64,000 nt of DNA. Origin: JADLHS01 sp964561105 (GTDB lineage Bacteria; Verrucomicrobiota; Verrucomicrobiia; Limisphaerales; JADLHS01). Location: positions 62,001 through 126,000 of the forward strand of contig CAZLOH010000004.1 in NCBI GenBank assembly GCA_964561105.1, read 5' to 3'. Shown in pieces: positions 8,450 to 16,643 of the stretch (the stretch's first letter is position 1; every line of letters starts with the position of its first letter). Below the pieces are notes generated by a model. It was not told where the DNA came from. It saw nothing but the letters and a program-made list of their open reading frames with translations, and did not search any database. The translations under genes and the position numbers were made by a program.

Positions 8450-9490
8450 CTATTTCCCCAGCAAGTGTTCCAGCACCAACTGGTCGAGGTCCTGGTAATT
8501 GCGCTCCGCAATCAATGCCCGCGCCTGCGCCTCGGGAAAGCGGCGGGCCTTGGCCAGCAGCCGCAGAAACGTCTTCCGGGAATTGCCCAGATGCTTCAGA
8601 TAATGCTCCGACTTGGTGGTGCGAAACGGATGCACGTCAAAGCAAACGAACTCGCCCTTGCGCCCGTAGCCATTGCGTTCGAGCGCCCGGACCTGATTGA
8701 AGGCCACCCGCAAATTCGCCGAGCCGAAGGGCTTGTCCTGGTCGAACTTCAATCCGTTCTGGTCGTTCAGATGGAGCGACCACAGTTTGCCAAACGCCAT
8801 CGCAAAATCAATTTCGTCGGCGGGATCCAACCCGGCCAGAATCGCGTGCGCCGACTCGATCAGCGCGCCCACGCGCTTGGGCGCGGCCGTCAGTTGCGCG
8901 ATCGCCAGCGCGTGGCCGATGGTCGGCACATACGCGTGATCCATCGGCTCGTTGGGCTTCGGCTCAATGCAAATCCGCAGGCGCCGGTCGTGCGCCAGCA
9001 GCGCGTCCAGCGCCTGCACCAGCAGTTCCACCGAGCGGGCGCCGGACTTCGATTCACGGAGATACGTCCCCTCGCGCGCCAGCCAGAGCACGATCAGGTC
9101 CGTGCCCAGCACGTTGGCGATGTCCAGACATTGCTTCGAGCGGTCCAGGGCGTAACGCCGATGCTTGGGGTCATTGCTCGTGTAACCGCCGTCAATGGTC
9201 TGCGGCGCAAACCAGAGTCGCGGGGCCACCATCTCGGCGATGATGCCCGCATCCGCCAGTCGGCGCTTGAGCTGCTTGGCCTCGCGCAGCACTTGCGCCC
9301 GGGATTTGGAGTCAATGTCCGGCACCACATCGTCGTCGTGAAACATCATGGCCTCGAAGCCCAGCTTCTTGAGCGCGCTGAGTTTCCAATCGAAAGACTG
9401 GGCGGGGCGCGTGGTGGGGCCGTACGGATCCTGCCCTTCGCTGAAGTTCCAGGGACCGGCACAGAAACGATAAACAGTGGCTTTGCTCAT
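8450..9490 (-). CDS. xylA: Xylose/glucose isomerase-like TIM-barrel enzyme (class I type)
   Basis: 346 residues from the ATG at 9488-9490 (MSKATVYRFCAGPWNF); the longer frame to 9673 has no support. It resembles the short actinobacterial-type xylose isomerases. It has catalytic His in MMFHDDDVVP, the TSNDPKHRRYALD stretch, Lys in IEPKPNEP, a metal-site Glu in GALIESAH and the second-metal acidic cluster HLNDQNGLKFDQD. These enzymes convert aldoses to ketoses with two divalent metals. No xylulokinase is nearby. The operon instead carries a ROK kinase and a phosphomannose isomerase, so glucose/fructose-type interconversion, or another aldose, is as likely as xylose. It is the first gene of the operon. 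Confidence 0.8.
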   Translation of the reverse strand: MSKATVYRFCAGPWNFSEGQDPYGPTTRPAQSFDWKLSALKKLGFEAMMFHDDDVVPDIDSKSRAQVLREAKQLKRRLADAGIIAEMVAPRLWFAPQTIDGGYTSNDPKHRRYALDRSKQCLDIANVLGTDLIVLWLAREGTYLRESKSGARSVELLVQALDALLAHDRRLRICIEPKPNEPMDHAYVPTIGHALAIAQLTAAPKRVGALIESAHAILAGLDPADEIDFAMAFGKLWSLHLNDQNGLKFDQDKPFGSANLRVAFNQVRALERNGYGRKGEFVCFDVHPFRTTKSEHYLKHLGNSRKTFLRLLAKARRFPEAQARALIAERNYQDLDQLVLEHLLGK

Positions 9491-10004
9491 ATCAATTGAG
9501 GTTGGACAAGTGGGGCATTTGCGTATGGTTGATTTATCGCGCGCAGCGTAGCGGAATGTTTGCCCCGCGCAAAGGTTGAAAAAGAACTCCAGCCCCAACC
9601 AGGCAACTGGAAAGCCCGCCGATCCTGGAAAGACTTCGGTGAATAAAAACCGCGGCAAGGGAGGCTCTTTCAAAACTCACCCAAACGCCGCGTGAGGGCA
9701 CGCGGCCTACAGGAATCGGCCTAAACATCAGACTTTGTAGGCCGGCTGCCCTCAGCCGGCGGGAGTTTTGAAAAGACCTCAAGGGATTGAACTTTGTCAC
9801 TCGCTCCAAACCGAACGCGTCCCGTCGCATCCACCTCGCCCTTCAGAGAACTCGTAGCATACGATTGTCTGCGCCCATTCGCGGCAGTCGTCGGACTCGG
9901 CGGCCCACTGCGGGCGAACTTCGAGCAAGGCAACGCGAGGCTCGCCTCGAGCAAGTATCGCTTCACCGAAGCGGTGGCCGGTGGACTGGGATACGCGACA
10001 AAAA
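9491..10004. other. 514-base intergenic region with a long palindromic repeat
   Basis: No credible gene lies here; the short open frames are unsupported. It holds the inverted-repeat element at 9660-9782. The right part, about 9900-10000, is unexplained sequence reading GNARLASSKYRF in one frame; this vaguely recalls Rhs-type text but is too short to call. The left end, next to 9490, must carry the promoter of the sugar operon, but I could not find a convincing -35/-10 pair. Confidence 0.5.
9660..9782. repeat. Long imperfect inverted repeat (REP/MITE-like)
   Basis: The left arm (gaggctctttcaaaactc, then gagggcacgcggcctac near 9697-9713) is the imperfect reverse complement of the right arm (gtaggccggctgccctc near 9738-9754, then gagttttgaaaagacctc ending at 9782). 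The whole could fold into a hairpin with about 45-base arms and a short loop. It has no coding capacity. It may be a non-autonomous mobile palindrome; no second copy was seen in this window. Confidence 0.65.
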
Positions 10005-10385
10005 TTATGACGCCAGAACGCTGTATCCCGCGTAACCCAAACCGCCGAGAAACACCAGCACCGCCAAAGCCTTGAGCATCGGACTGAATCTCGCCAGCTT
10101 CGGATGCAGTCCCCAAAACCAATGGGCATGAATAAATGCGCCCACTGCCAGGTAAGCAATGGCCATTGCGACCGCCGCCGAACCCGTCAGCTCAAGCCGC
10201 GAGCCGTGCCGACCAAACAAAGTTGCGTGACCGGTTAGCAGACTGCGAATCCCGCAGTAGATGGGAATCAGCGCCACGCCAACCCCAACCACCCACATCT
10301 TGAGACGGCCACCGGATGGCGAGTGCGACAAACTCTCCGCCACCGCTGCATCAATTTCGTTCGGATTACGTGTCCAAAGACTCAT
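10005..10385 (-). CDS. Small membrane protein of unknown function
   Basis: 126 residues with three hydrophobic segments, at about 30-50, 68-88 and 102-122 (WVVGVGVALIPIYCGI, AAVAMAIAYLAVGAFI, ALAVLVFLGGLGYAGY). A polar, acidic N-terminal segment precedes the first helix. I do not recognise a family. The start ATG at 10383-10385 gives a membrane-protein layout and lies 25 bases from the convergent end of the dehydrogenase unit; it is transcribed in the same direction as that gene. It could be an independent gene or the last gene of that unit. Confidence 0.6.
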   Translation of the reverse strand: MSLWTRNPNEIDAAVAESLSHSPSGGRLKMWVVGVGVALIPIYCGIRSLLTGHATLFGRHGSRLELTGSAAVAMAIAYLAVGAFIHAHWFWGLHPKLARFSPMLKALAVLVFLGGLGYAGYSVLAS

Positions 10386-10410
10386 AACGTGGGCTGAGCG
10401 CCGATTTCAT

Positions 10411-13239
10411 TCACTCCAACGCGTCGGCCAGCACTTCGGCCATGTGCCGGGCGTGGACGGGAGCCAGGTGATTGATTTGCTGCCGGCAACTCGTTCCGGA
10501 CGCGACGATCATGCTTCCGTACGGCAGTTCACGGATTTTTTCGATCAACGGCTTGGCGATCTCCAAGGACAACTCGTATTTCGATTCCAACAGACCGAAG
10601 CCGCCCGCCAGCCCGCAACAACCACTGTCGAGATACACCACCTTGCGGCCGGGCAGCCGCGCGGCCAGCCGGTGCATGTAAGCCGGATACGTCAGCGCCT
10701 TGGCGTGACAATGCACGTGGATGGCCACCGTCGTCGGTCGCGGATGGAACACCAGCGTCTCCGGCTCGGCCCGCAACTGGTGATCGAGGAATTGCTCGAA
10801 CAGAAAACACCGCGCCGCCACCCGCTCGGCGTCCGGCAGGTTCATCTCGCGATAATCCTCGCGGAACATGGAGAAGCACGACGGCTCCAAAAAGAGGATC
10901 GGCACGTCGTCCGGCCACTGGCTCAACAACGCCAGATTGTGCGCGCCCAGTTTCCGGGCCGCGCCGATGTTTCCCTGGCTGAACGCGGGCCGCCCGCAAC
11001 ATTTGCGCTCCGACGCGAGCTGCACTTCGTAGCCCGCCGCCTCCAGCACCGTCACCGCCGCCACGCCAATCTGCGGCTCGTGATAGCGCACGAACGTGTC
11101 GTCCCACAGGATCACCCGGCCGCGCGCCGGACACGAATCCTTCTGCCGCCGCGCAAACCAACGGTCAAAGCGCAGCTTCGTGTACCGCGGCAGGTCGCGT
11201 TCCGCCGAGATTCCGGTGAGCCGCGCCAGCAGGGCGCGCACCCGGCCGGAGGTGATCAGATCATTGGCCAGCCGGGGAAAGGCGCAACCGATCCGGCCCA
11301 ACCAGTCGGCCGAGCTGAACAACCGTTCACGCCACGTCAGTCCGTCGCGGCGAATGCGCGCCCATTGCAACTCGGCTTTGAGCAACGCCAGATTCACGTT
11401 GGCCGGACACTCATTCAGGCAGGCTTTGCAGAAGAGACAATTGCTCAACGCCAGCTCCAGTTCCTCGGACCGCAACGGATCGCCGCCCTTGAGTCCGCGC
11501 AGTTCGAGCGCGGCGCGTATGGCATTGGCCCGGCCGCGCGTGGACATGCTTTCCTCGCCCGTGGCCAGAAACGTCGGACACATCGTCGGCGTCTCCTTGC
11601 GACATCCGCCGCAGCCGTTGCATTGCTCGAGATGCGCGGTGAACGAACCGTCGCGCCCGGCGAACGCCAACACCGGCTCGAAAGGCAGCTTGAGCGCGTA
11701 ACCGGGCGACTGCCGCAAATTCGTGTCCAGCTTGAACCGGCCGTCGTCAATCAGCTTGCCCGGATTGAACAGATTGTGCGGATCGAACGACTTCTTGATC
11801 TGCCGCATCAACAAGTAGAGATCGTCACCCACTTCCTTGCGGAGAAACTCGGTTCGTCCGAGGCCAACGCCGTGTTCCGCGCAAAACGAACCCTTGAAGT
11901 GCCGCACCAGCGCCGCGACTTCCTGGCTGATCTCCCGAAACTTCTTCAAATCCTCCGCCGACTGCAAATCCAGCACCGGACGCACATGCAACAATCCCGC
12001 CGCCGCGTGACCATAAAACGACGCCTCAAGTCCCAGGTCGCCGACAAGCGAGGCCAGGCTGCTGTAATAGGCGGGCAAATCTTTCGGGCGCACCGCCGCG
12101 TCCTCGATGCACGTCACCGGCTTGGCGCGACCTTTGCAACTGGTCAGCAACGAAAGCCCGCCCTTGCGCAACGCCCAGACGTGATTGATCTCCGCCAGCG
12201 TCTGCAAAATCTTCTTGCGCCCGCCCAGCTTGCGTTGCGCCACTGCGGCGAGCCGCTCTTCGACCTGGCCGTAAAACTCCACCGCCAGCACACCGTCCGC
12301 CGGCTGCGCGTCCAGTTCCAGCAGATCGCGCGCGGCTTGAAACTCCCGCTGCCCGCGCGTTTGATCGAGGATCATCCGGTCCAGAAACTCAATGGCCGAC
12401 GGTTTCAAGTCCGCCAGCTCCACGGCCGCCTGCATGGCCTCCGGAATTGAATCGAAGAAAATCAGCGCCAACCCGATTTCATCCGGCGTGGGCACCACTT
12501 TCACCACCGCGGAGGTGATGGCCGCCAGCGTGCCTTCACTACCGGCGAGGACGCTGATGGGATTGGACGGATCGCGCAACACCCTGTCCAGCGCGTAACC
12601 CGGCCAGCGTTTGAGCAGTCCGGCGGCGAAGCGTTCCCCGATCTGCAGCCCGTTGAGCATCGCGAGGTCTTCGAGCATGATGCGCTGAACTTTCAACGTG
12701 GCGTGCCCCGCGCCCACCTTGAGCGCCTTGCCGTCGCTGAGCACGACTTCGAGCTCCACCAGATGATCCGCCGTGGTGCCGTAGAGCGCGCAACGGGCGC
12801 CGGAGGAATTGTTGGCGATCATGCCCCCCAGAGTCGCCCGGGAACTGGTCGCCACATCCGGGCCAAAGGCGAATCCCTGCGGACGCAGGAAATGGTTCAG
12901 TTGATCCAGCACCACACCGGCCCCGACGCGCACGGTGCGCTGTTCGATGTCGAACTCGGTGATCAACCGGTTGAACCGCGCGAAATCCACCACGACACCA
13001 TCGCCCAGCGCGCCGCCCACCAGTCCGGTGCCCGCGCCGCGCGGAATCACGGAGACACCCGCCTGCATGGCCGCTTGGATGAGCGACCCGGCCTGCCGGG
13101 CATCGTGCGGAAAGGCCACCGCCATCGGCTCGATCTGGTAATGCGACGCATCCGTGGCGTAAAGCTGGCGCGTCAAATTGTCGAAAGCGACCTGACAATT
13201 CGCGGCGGCAAGCGTGGCGTGTTGTTGCGTCGGCGTCAT
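10411..13239 (-). CDS. FAD-linked oxidase / Fe-S / CCG fusion (D-lactate dehydrogenase type)
   Basis: 942 residues from the ATG at 13237-13239; an in-frame start at 13347 would leave almost no divergent promoter region. The N-terminal FAD_binding_4 domain has SVIPRGAGTGLVGGALG (about 64-80), followed by an FAD-oxidase C-terminal domain. Near 540-605 are two ferredoxin-type clusters, CNGCGGCRKETPTMC and CLFCKACLNEC. The C-terminal part holds two cysteine-rich CCG motifs, CCGRPAFSQGN (about 745) and CCGLAGGFG (about 873), as in GlpC/GlcF-like subunits. The family oxidises D-2-hydroxyacids such as D-lactate or glycolate and passes electrons to the respiratory chain. It is a one-chain fusion of what is GlcD plus GlcF in other bacteria. 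The exact substrate is uncertain. Confidence 0.87.
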   Translation of the reverse strand: MTPTQQHATLAAANCQVAFDNLTRQLYATDASHYQIEPMAVAFPHDARQAGSLIQAAMQAGVSVIPRGAGTGLVGGALGDGVVVDFARFNRLITEFDIEQRTVRVGAGVVLDQLNHFLRPQGFAFGPDVATSSRATLGGMIANNSSGARCALYGTTADHLVELEVVLSDGKALKVGAGHATLKVQRIMLEDLAMLNGLQIGERFAAGLLKRWPGYALDRVLRDPSNPISVLAGSEGTLAAITSAVVKVVPTPDEIGLALIFFDSIPEAMQAAVELADLKPSAIEFLDRMILDQTRGQREFQAARDLLELDAQPADGVLAVEFYGQVEERLAAVAQRKLGGRKKILQTLAEINHVWALRKGGLSLLTSCKGRAKPVTCIEDAAVRPKDLPAYYSSLASLVGDLGLEASFYGHAAAGLLHVRPVLDLQSAEDLKKFREISQEVAALVRHFKGSFCAEHGVGLGRTEFLRKEVGDDLYLLMRQIKKSFDPHNLFNPGKLIDDGRFKLDTNLRQSPGYALKLPFEPVLAFAGRDGSFTAHLEQCNGCGGCRKETPTMCPTFLATGEESMSTRGRANAIRAALELRGLKGGDPLRSEELELALSNCLFCKACLNECPANVNLALLKAELQWARIRRDGLTWRERLFSSADWLGRIGCAFPRLANDLITSGRVRALLARLTGISAERDLPRYTKLRFDRWFARRQKDSCPARGRVILWDDTFVRYHEPQIGVAAVTVLEAAGYEVQLASERKCCGRPAFSQGNIGAARKLGAHNLALLSQWPDDVPILFLEPSCFSMFREDYREMNLPDAERVAARCFLFEQFLDHQLRAEPETLVFHPRPTTVAIHVHCHAKALTYPAYMHRLAARLPGRKVVYLDSGCCGLAGGFGLLESKYELSLEIAKPLIEKIRELPYGSMIVASGTSCRQQINHLAPVHARHMAEVLADALE

Positions 13240-13255
13240 GCGTCGAGGGGACGAC

Positions 13256-13284
13256 AGATTAAGTCCGCCGCCAGCCGATGACAA
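13256..13284 (-). promoter_or_regulatory. Candidate promoter of the FAD/Fe-S dehydrogenase gene
   Basis: On the minus strand, TTGTCA (13279-13284), a 17-base spacer and TAATCT (13256-13261) stand 16 bases before the ATG at 13239. It fits the promoter form recurring in this window. Judged by eye only. Confidence 0.45.
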
Positions 13285-13369
13285 CGGGGAAGAAAATCCT
13301 GGCGCGGGAAATTTCCACTGCGAACGAAAAATGGTTTCCCCGCGCACGGCAATTTGTTTTCATCGCGCC

Positions 13370-14131
13370 ATGCCCAAAACCTCGCTTGCCACCATCGTCA
13401 ACCATTGCAACCGGTTGTTGCGCGCCGCCGACATCCAGGATTACGCCGGCGCGGTGAATGGCTTGCAGGTGGAAAACTCCGGGGTCGTCACGCGCGTGGC
13501 CGCCACGGTGGACGCCAGCCTGGCCACGGTGAAACTCGCCATCCGGGCAAAGGCAGATTTGCTGATCGTGCATCACGGCTTGTTCTGGTCGCCGGCGCAG
13601 CCGTGGACCGGAAAAAAATATGAGTTGATCCAATTGCTGATCGAAAGCGATCTGGCGGTTTACAGTTCGCATCTGCCGCTCGACGCGCACCCCCGGCTCG
13701 GCAACAACGCCCGGCTGGGCGCCGCCCTCGGGTTGAAGCATCTTCGCCCGTTCTTTACCAGCCACGGACAAAAGATTGGCTTCCAAGCCGCCGCCGCCCT
13801 GCCGCGCTCGGAACTGGCCTCGCGGTTGGCTCGGGCGACTGGCGCAAAACCGCTGGTGATTCCCGGTGGCCCGGAAGTCTGCCGACGCATCGGCGTGGTC
13901 ACCGGTGGCGCGGGCGGCGACCTGTCAGTCGCGGCAGCGGAAGGCGTGGATACTTTCATCACCGGTGAAGGCCCCCATTGGACGTATGCGCTCGCGGAAG
14001 AACTGGGAGTGAATGTTTTCTACGGCGGACACTACGCCACCGAGACCTTCGGTGTGAAGGCGCTGGCGGCGCACTTGTCCAAAAAATTCCGCGTGCCGTG
14101 GACGTTCCTGGATCACCCCACCGGGTTGTGA
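13370..14131 (+). CDS. Nif3-like dinuclear metal centre protein (DUF34/NIF3)
   Basis: 253 residues from the ATG at 13370 (MPKTSLATIVNHCN). Family landmarks are the early DYAGAVNGLQVEN, the metal-binding LLIVHHGLFWS, SSHLPLDAHPRLGNNARLG, and the late FYGGHYATETFGVKAL that brings His and Glu to the dinuclear site. NIF3 proteins are hexameric toroids that bind two metal ions per subunit; their biochemical role is still debated (a GTP cyclohydrolase I type 2 annotation is common). The length is normal for the short form without the inserted PII-like domain. It is divergent from the dehydrogenase gene and followed 73 bases later by the peptidase gene. Confidence 0.88.
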   Translation: MPKTSLATIVNHCNRLLRAADIQDYAGAVNGLQVENSGVVTRVAATVDASLATVKLAIRAKADLLIVHHGLFWSPAQPWTGKKYELIQLLIESDLAVYSSHLPLDAHPRLGNNARLGAALGLKHLRPFFTSHGQKIGFQAAAALPRSELASRLARATGAKPLVIPGGPEVCRRIGVVTGGAGGDLSVAAAEGVDTFITGEGPHWTYALAEELGVNVFYGGHYATETFGVKALAAHLSKKFRVPWTFLDHPTGL

Positions 14132-14168
14132 ATTGTGCCCGCGGACCCGGCCGGCGGCGCGCAATAAT

Positions 14169-14197
14169 CTTGCCGCCGGAACTTCACGGCTTAGCTT
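14169..14197 (+). promoter_or_regulatory. Candidate promoter of the prolyl oligopeptidase gene
   Basis: CTTGCC (14169-14174), a 17-base spacer and TAGCTT (14192-14197), ending seven bases before the ATG at 14205. No Shine-Dalgarno sequence is visible between. The same layout is seen at other genes in the window. Confidence 0.4.
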
Positions 14198-14204
14198 TGC
14201 CTTC

Positions 14205-16361
14205 ATGCACGCATTAAAGCGCAGTTCCGTCCTTGGTCTGACGTTGCTCAACCTGCTGATCGCCCGCGCCAGTTCCGCTCAACTGCCGTCCGTCCCCACT
14301 CCACGTCACCCGGTCACCAATTACTATCACGGCGTGGCCGTCGAGGACGACTACCAGTGGCTGGAAAACGCCGCCGACCCCGCCGTGCGCGACTGGACCC
14401 GCCAGCAGAACGAGCGCACGCGCGCGTATTTCGACCAGCTGCCATTCTACGACGGACTCTCACAGGCGCTCGAAGAAATGGTCGCCGAGGAATCCGCCAG
14501 CTACTCGCTCGCCTACAAGCGTGGCGAAAACATCTTTGCCCTGCGCAGCAAACCACCGGCGCAACAGCCGGTGCTCGTCCGGCTCAAATCAGTTTTCCCG
14601 CCCGCGTTGCGAAAAGTTGTTTTCGATCCCAACGCCTGGAATACCAACGGCACGACGGCGATGGATTGGTTTGTCCCCGCGCCGGATGGCCGGTTGGTGG
14701 CCATCAGTCTTTCGGAAAAGGGCAGCGAGGACGGCACGTTGCATTTCTTCGAAACCGCCACCGGCCATCCGTTGCCGGATGTGATCCCGGGCGTGCAATA
14801 CCCCACCGCCGGCGGAAGCGCCGCCTGGAATGCGGACGGCACGGGCGTTTTCTACACGCGCTATCCCCGACCGGGCGAACGTCCGGAGGCTGACCGACAC
14901 TTCTTTCAACAAGTCTGGTTTCACAAGCTCGGCACGCCCACGAGCGCCGACACCTACGAGATCGGCAAGGAGTTTCCCCGCATCGCCGAGATCAAACTCG
15001 ACGCCAGCGCGGACGGCAAATGGGTGCTGGCAGCCGTGGCCAACGGCGATGGCGGTGAGATCGCGCATTATCTGCGCCAGGCGGCGGGCCGGTGGCTTCA
15101 ACTTACTCGTGACGAAGACGGCGTGAAACAAATCAAATTCGGCCCGGACGGTGCGCTATATCTCCGCTCGCTGCACGAGGCGCCGCACGGAAAGATTCTT
15201 CGCCTCGACCCCACCCGGCCGCAACTCAGCCAGGCTACGCTGGTCGTCCCCACCGGTCGGGATGTGATCAAGAATTTTGAACCAGCAGCGCACGGGATTT
15301 ATGTGGATGCGTTGGCGGGCGGGCCTTCGCGGCTGAAGTTCTATCGTTCGGGCCGGCGCAAAGCCATTGAAGTGCCCATCCTTCCCATCTCGTCTGTAGC
15401 TGGACTGCATTGCTGGAGTGGCGACGACGTGCTGTTCGCGAACATGAGTTATCTGAAGCCCAACGGCTGGTACGAATGGCGGCCCGGGCTTGCGTTGCCG
15501 CGACCGACCGCCTTGATCACCACTTCTCCGGTCAGCTTCGAGGATGTTGAAGTCGTCCGCGAATTCGCCACCTCCAAGGACGGCACGAAAGTTCCCCTCA
15601 ACATCATGCGCAAAAAAGGACTCAAACTGGATGGCAACCATCCGACGCTGCTGTATGGCTACGGCGGTTACGGGATCAATCTCACACCCGGGTTTAACGC
15701 CACGCGCCGTCTCTGGTTCGATGCGGGCGGCGTTTATGTTATCGCCAATCTGCGCGGCGGCGGCGAGTTCGGCGAGGAATGGCATCAAGCGGGCAAACTC
15801 ACGCACAAGCAGAATGTCTTCGACGATTTCATCGCCGCGGCCGAGCACCTCATTCAACGCCAATACACCCGCCCGGCCAGGCTCGCCGTGGCGGGCGGCA
15901 GCAACGGCGGTCTGCTGATGGGCGCGTTCCTGACCCAACGGCCCGACCTCGCCCGGGCCGTCGTTTCGCGTGTGGGCATCTACGACATGCTGCGCGTGGA
16001 GCTTGATCCGAATGGCGCGTTCAATGTCACTGAATTCGGCAGCGTCCAGAACCCGGCCCAGTTCAAAGCGCTTTACGCCTACTCACCCTATCATCACGTT
16101 CAGGACCACACCGCGTATCCGGCCGTGCTGTTTCCGTACGGCGCGAATGACGGCCGGGTGAACCCGATGCACTCGCGCAAAATGACCGCGCGCCTCCAGG
16201 GCGCCACCAGTTCCGGCCACCCCATCCTCCTGCGCGTGAGCGCCAGCGCCGGTCATGGCATCGGCTCGTCGCTGAAAGATCGCGTGGCCGAACAAGCCGA
16301 CATCTACGCGTTCCTGTTCGAGGAACTTGGCGTGCAGACGGCACCCTGGACGTTCAAGTGA
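14205..16361 (+). CDS. Secreted prolyl oligopeptidase (S9A family)
   Basis: 718 residues, with a signal peptide over about residues 1-26 (LGLTLLNLLIARASSA). The mature N terminus has the family start PRHPVTNYYHGVAVEDDYQWLE written as two blocks, PRHPVTNYYHG and VEDDYQWLE. A beta-propeller region follows (about 90-430), then the alpha/beta hydrolase domain. The catalytic triad is visible: Ser566 in AGGSNGGLLMG, Asp in PYGANDGRVNP and His in SASAGHGIG. These enzymes cleave short peptides after proline. Secretion into the periplasm is inferred from the signal peptide. The start at 14205 is preferred over 14133 because it places the signal peptide at the N terminus. It stands alone on its strand before the tRNA. 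Confidence 0.9.
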   Translation: MHALKRSSVLGLTLLNLLIARASSAQLPSVPTPRHPVTNYYHGVAVEDDYQWLENAADPAVRDWTRQQNERTRAYFDQLPFYDGLSQALEEMVAEESASYSLAYKRGENIFALRSKPPAQQPVLVRLKSVFPPALRKVVFDPNAWNTNGTTAMDWFVPAPDGRLVAISLSEKGSEDGTLHFFETATGHPLPDVIPGVQYPTAGGSAAWNADGTGVFYTRYPRPGERPEADRHFFQQVWFHKLGTPTSADTYEIGKEFPRIAEIKLDASADGKWVLAAVANGDGGEIAHYLRQAAGRWLQLTRDEDGVKQIKFGPDGALYLRSLHEAPHGKILRLDPTRPQLSQATLVVPTGRDVIKNFEPAAHGIYVDALAGGPSRLKFYRSGRRKAIEVPILPISSVAGLHCWSGDDVLFANMSYLKPNGWYEWRPGLALPRPTALITTSPVSFEDVEVVREFATSKDGTKVPLNIMRKKGLKLDGNHPTLLYGYGGYGINLTPGFNATRRLWFDAGGVYVIANLRGGGEFGEEWHQAGKLTHKQNVFDDFIAAAEHLIQRQYTRPARLAVAGGSNGGLLMGAFLTQRPDLARAVVSRVGIYDMLRVELDPNGAFNVTEFGSVQNPAQFKALYAYSPYHHVQDHTAYPAVLFPYGANDGRVNPMHSRKMTARLQGATSSGHPILLRVSASAGHGIGSSLKDRVAEQADIYAFLFEELGVQTAPWTFK

Positions 16362-16414
16362 TCACGCCGTCGGCCGCGCGAGGCAGACTACCGTCGGCCC
16401 GTCAGGTCCGCGTT

Positions 16415-16502
16415 TGGTGCCGGTGGTGGGACTTGAACCCACACGACCGTTTAAGGTCCCAGGATTTTAAGTCCTGTGCGTCTGCCATTTCGCCACACCG
16501 GC
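16415..16502 (-). tRNA. tRNA-Leu (anticodon UAA), CCA encoded
   Basis: The 5' end is at 16502. Acceptor arm GCCGGTG (16496-16502) pairs exactly with CACCGGC (16419-16425), followed by discriminator A and an encoded CCA (16415-16417). The anticodon stem-loop reads CAGGA-CTTAAAA-TCCTG, giving anticodon TAA. There is a long variable arm (GGGACC...GGTCGT) as expected of type II leucine tRNAs, and a TGGGTTCAAGTCCCA T-arm. No intron is seen. Confidence 0.95.
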
Positions 16503-16516
16503 CGGCAACTGCGGCG

Positions 16517-16545
16517 ACGCTAACAGAATCACCCGCGCACGCAAG
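16517..16545 (-). promoter_or_regulatory. Candidate tRNA-Leu promoter
   Basis: On the minus strand, CTTGCG (16540-16545), 17 bases, then TAGCGT (16517-16522) with an upstream CTGT that gives an extended -10 look. The -10 ends 14 bases before the tRNA 5' end, a plausible place for a short leader. Confidence 0.45.
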
Positions 16546-16603
16546 CGCGGGCCGTGACGCGGGCATCCTGCCCGCATGAATCCACGCACGGATTCGCCAC
16601 CGG

Positions 16604-16632
16604 CTTGCCTTTGAGTGGTGGGCCGCCATAAT
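16604..16632 (+). promoter_or_regulatory. Candidate promoter of the Gfo/Idh/MocA gene
   Basis: CTTGCC (16604-16609), a 17-base spacer and CATAAT (16627-16632; five of six to TATAAT). The -10 ends 11 bases before the ATG at 16644 and no Shine-Dalgarno sequence lies between. Confidence 0.5.
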
Positions 16633-16643
16633 CGCGCGCAGCA

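Noticed and set aside
7424..9499. 691-residue plus-strand open frame
   Set aside because: Shadow of the sugar porter and isomerase genes.
8450..9673. Longer start for the xylose-isomerase-like gene at 9673
   Set aside because: The added 61 residues run through intergenic repeat sequence and resemble no isomerase N terminus; MSKATVYRF at 9490 does.
9900..10004. Possible Rhs remnant (GNARLASSKYRF reading)
   Set aside because: Only a dozen suggestive residues, no YYYGYR or RDP signature after it; too weak to call.
10261..12450. 729-residue plus-strand open frame
   Set aside because: Mirror frame of the FAD/Fe-S dehydrogenase; no domain, Arg/Gln/His-rich.
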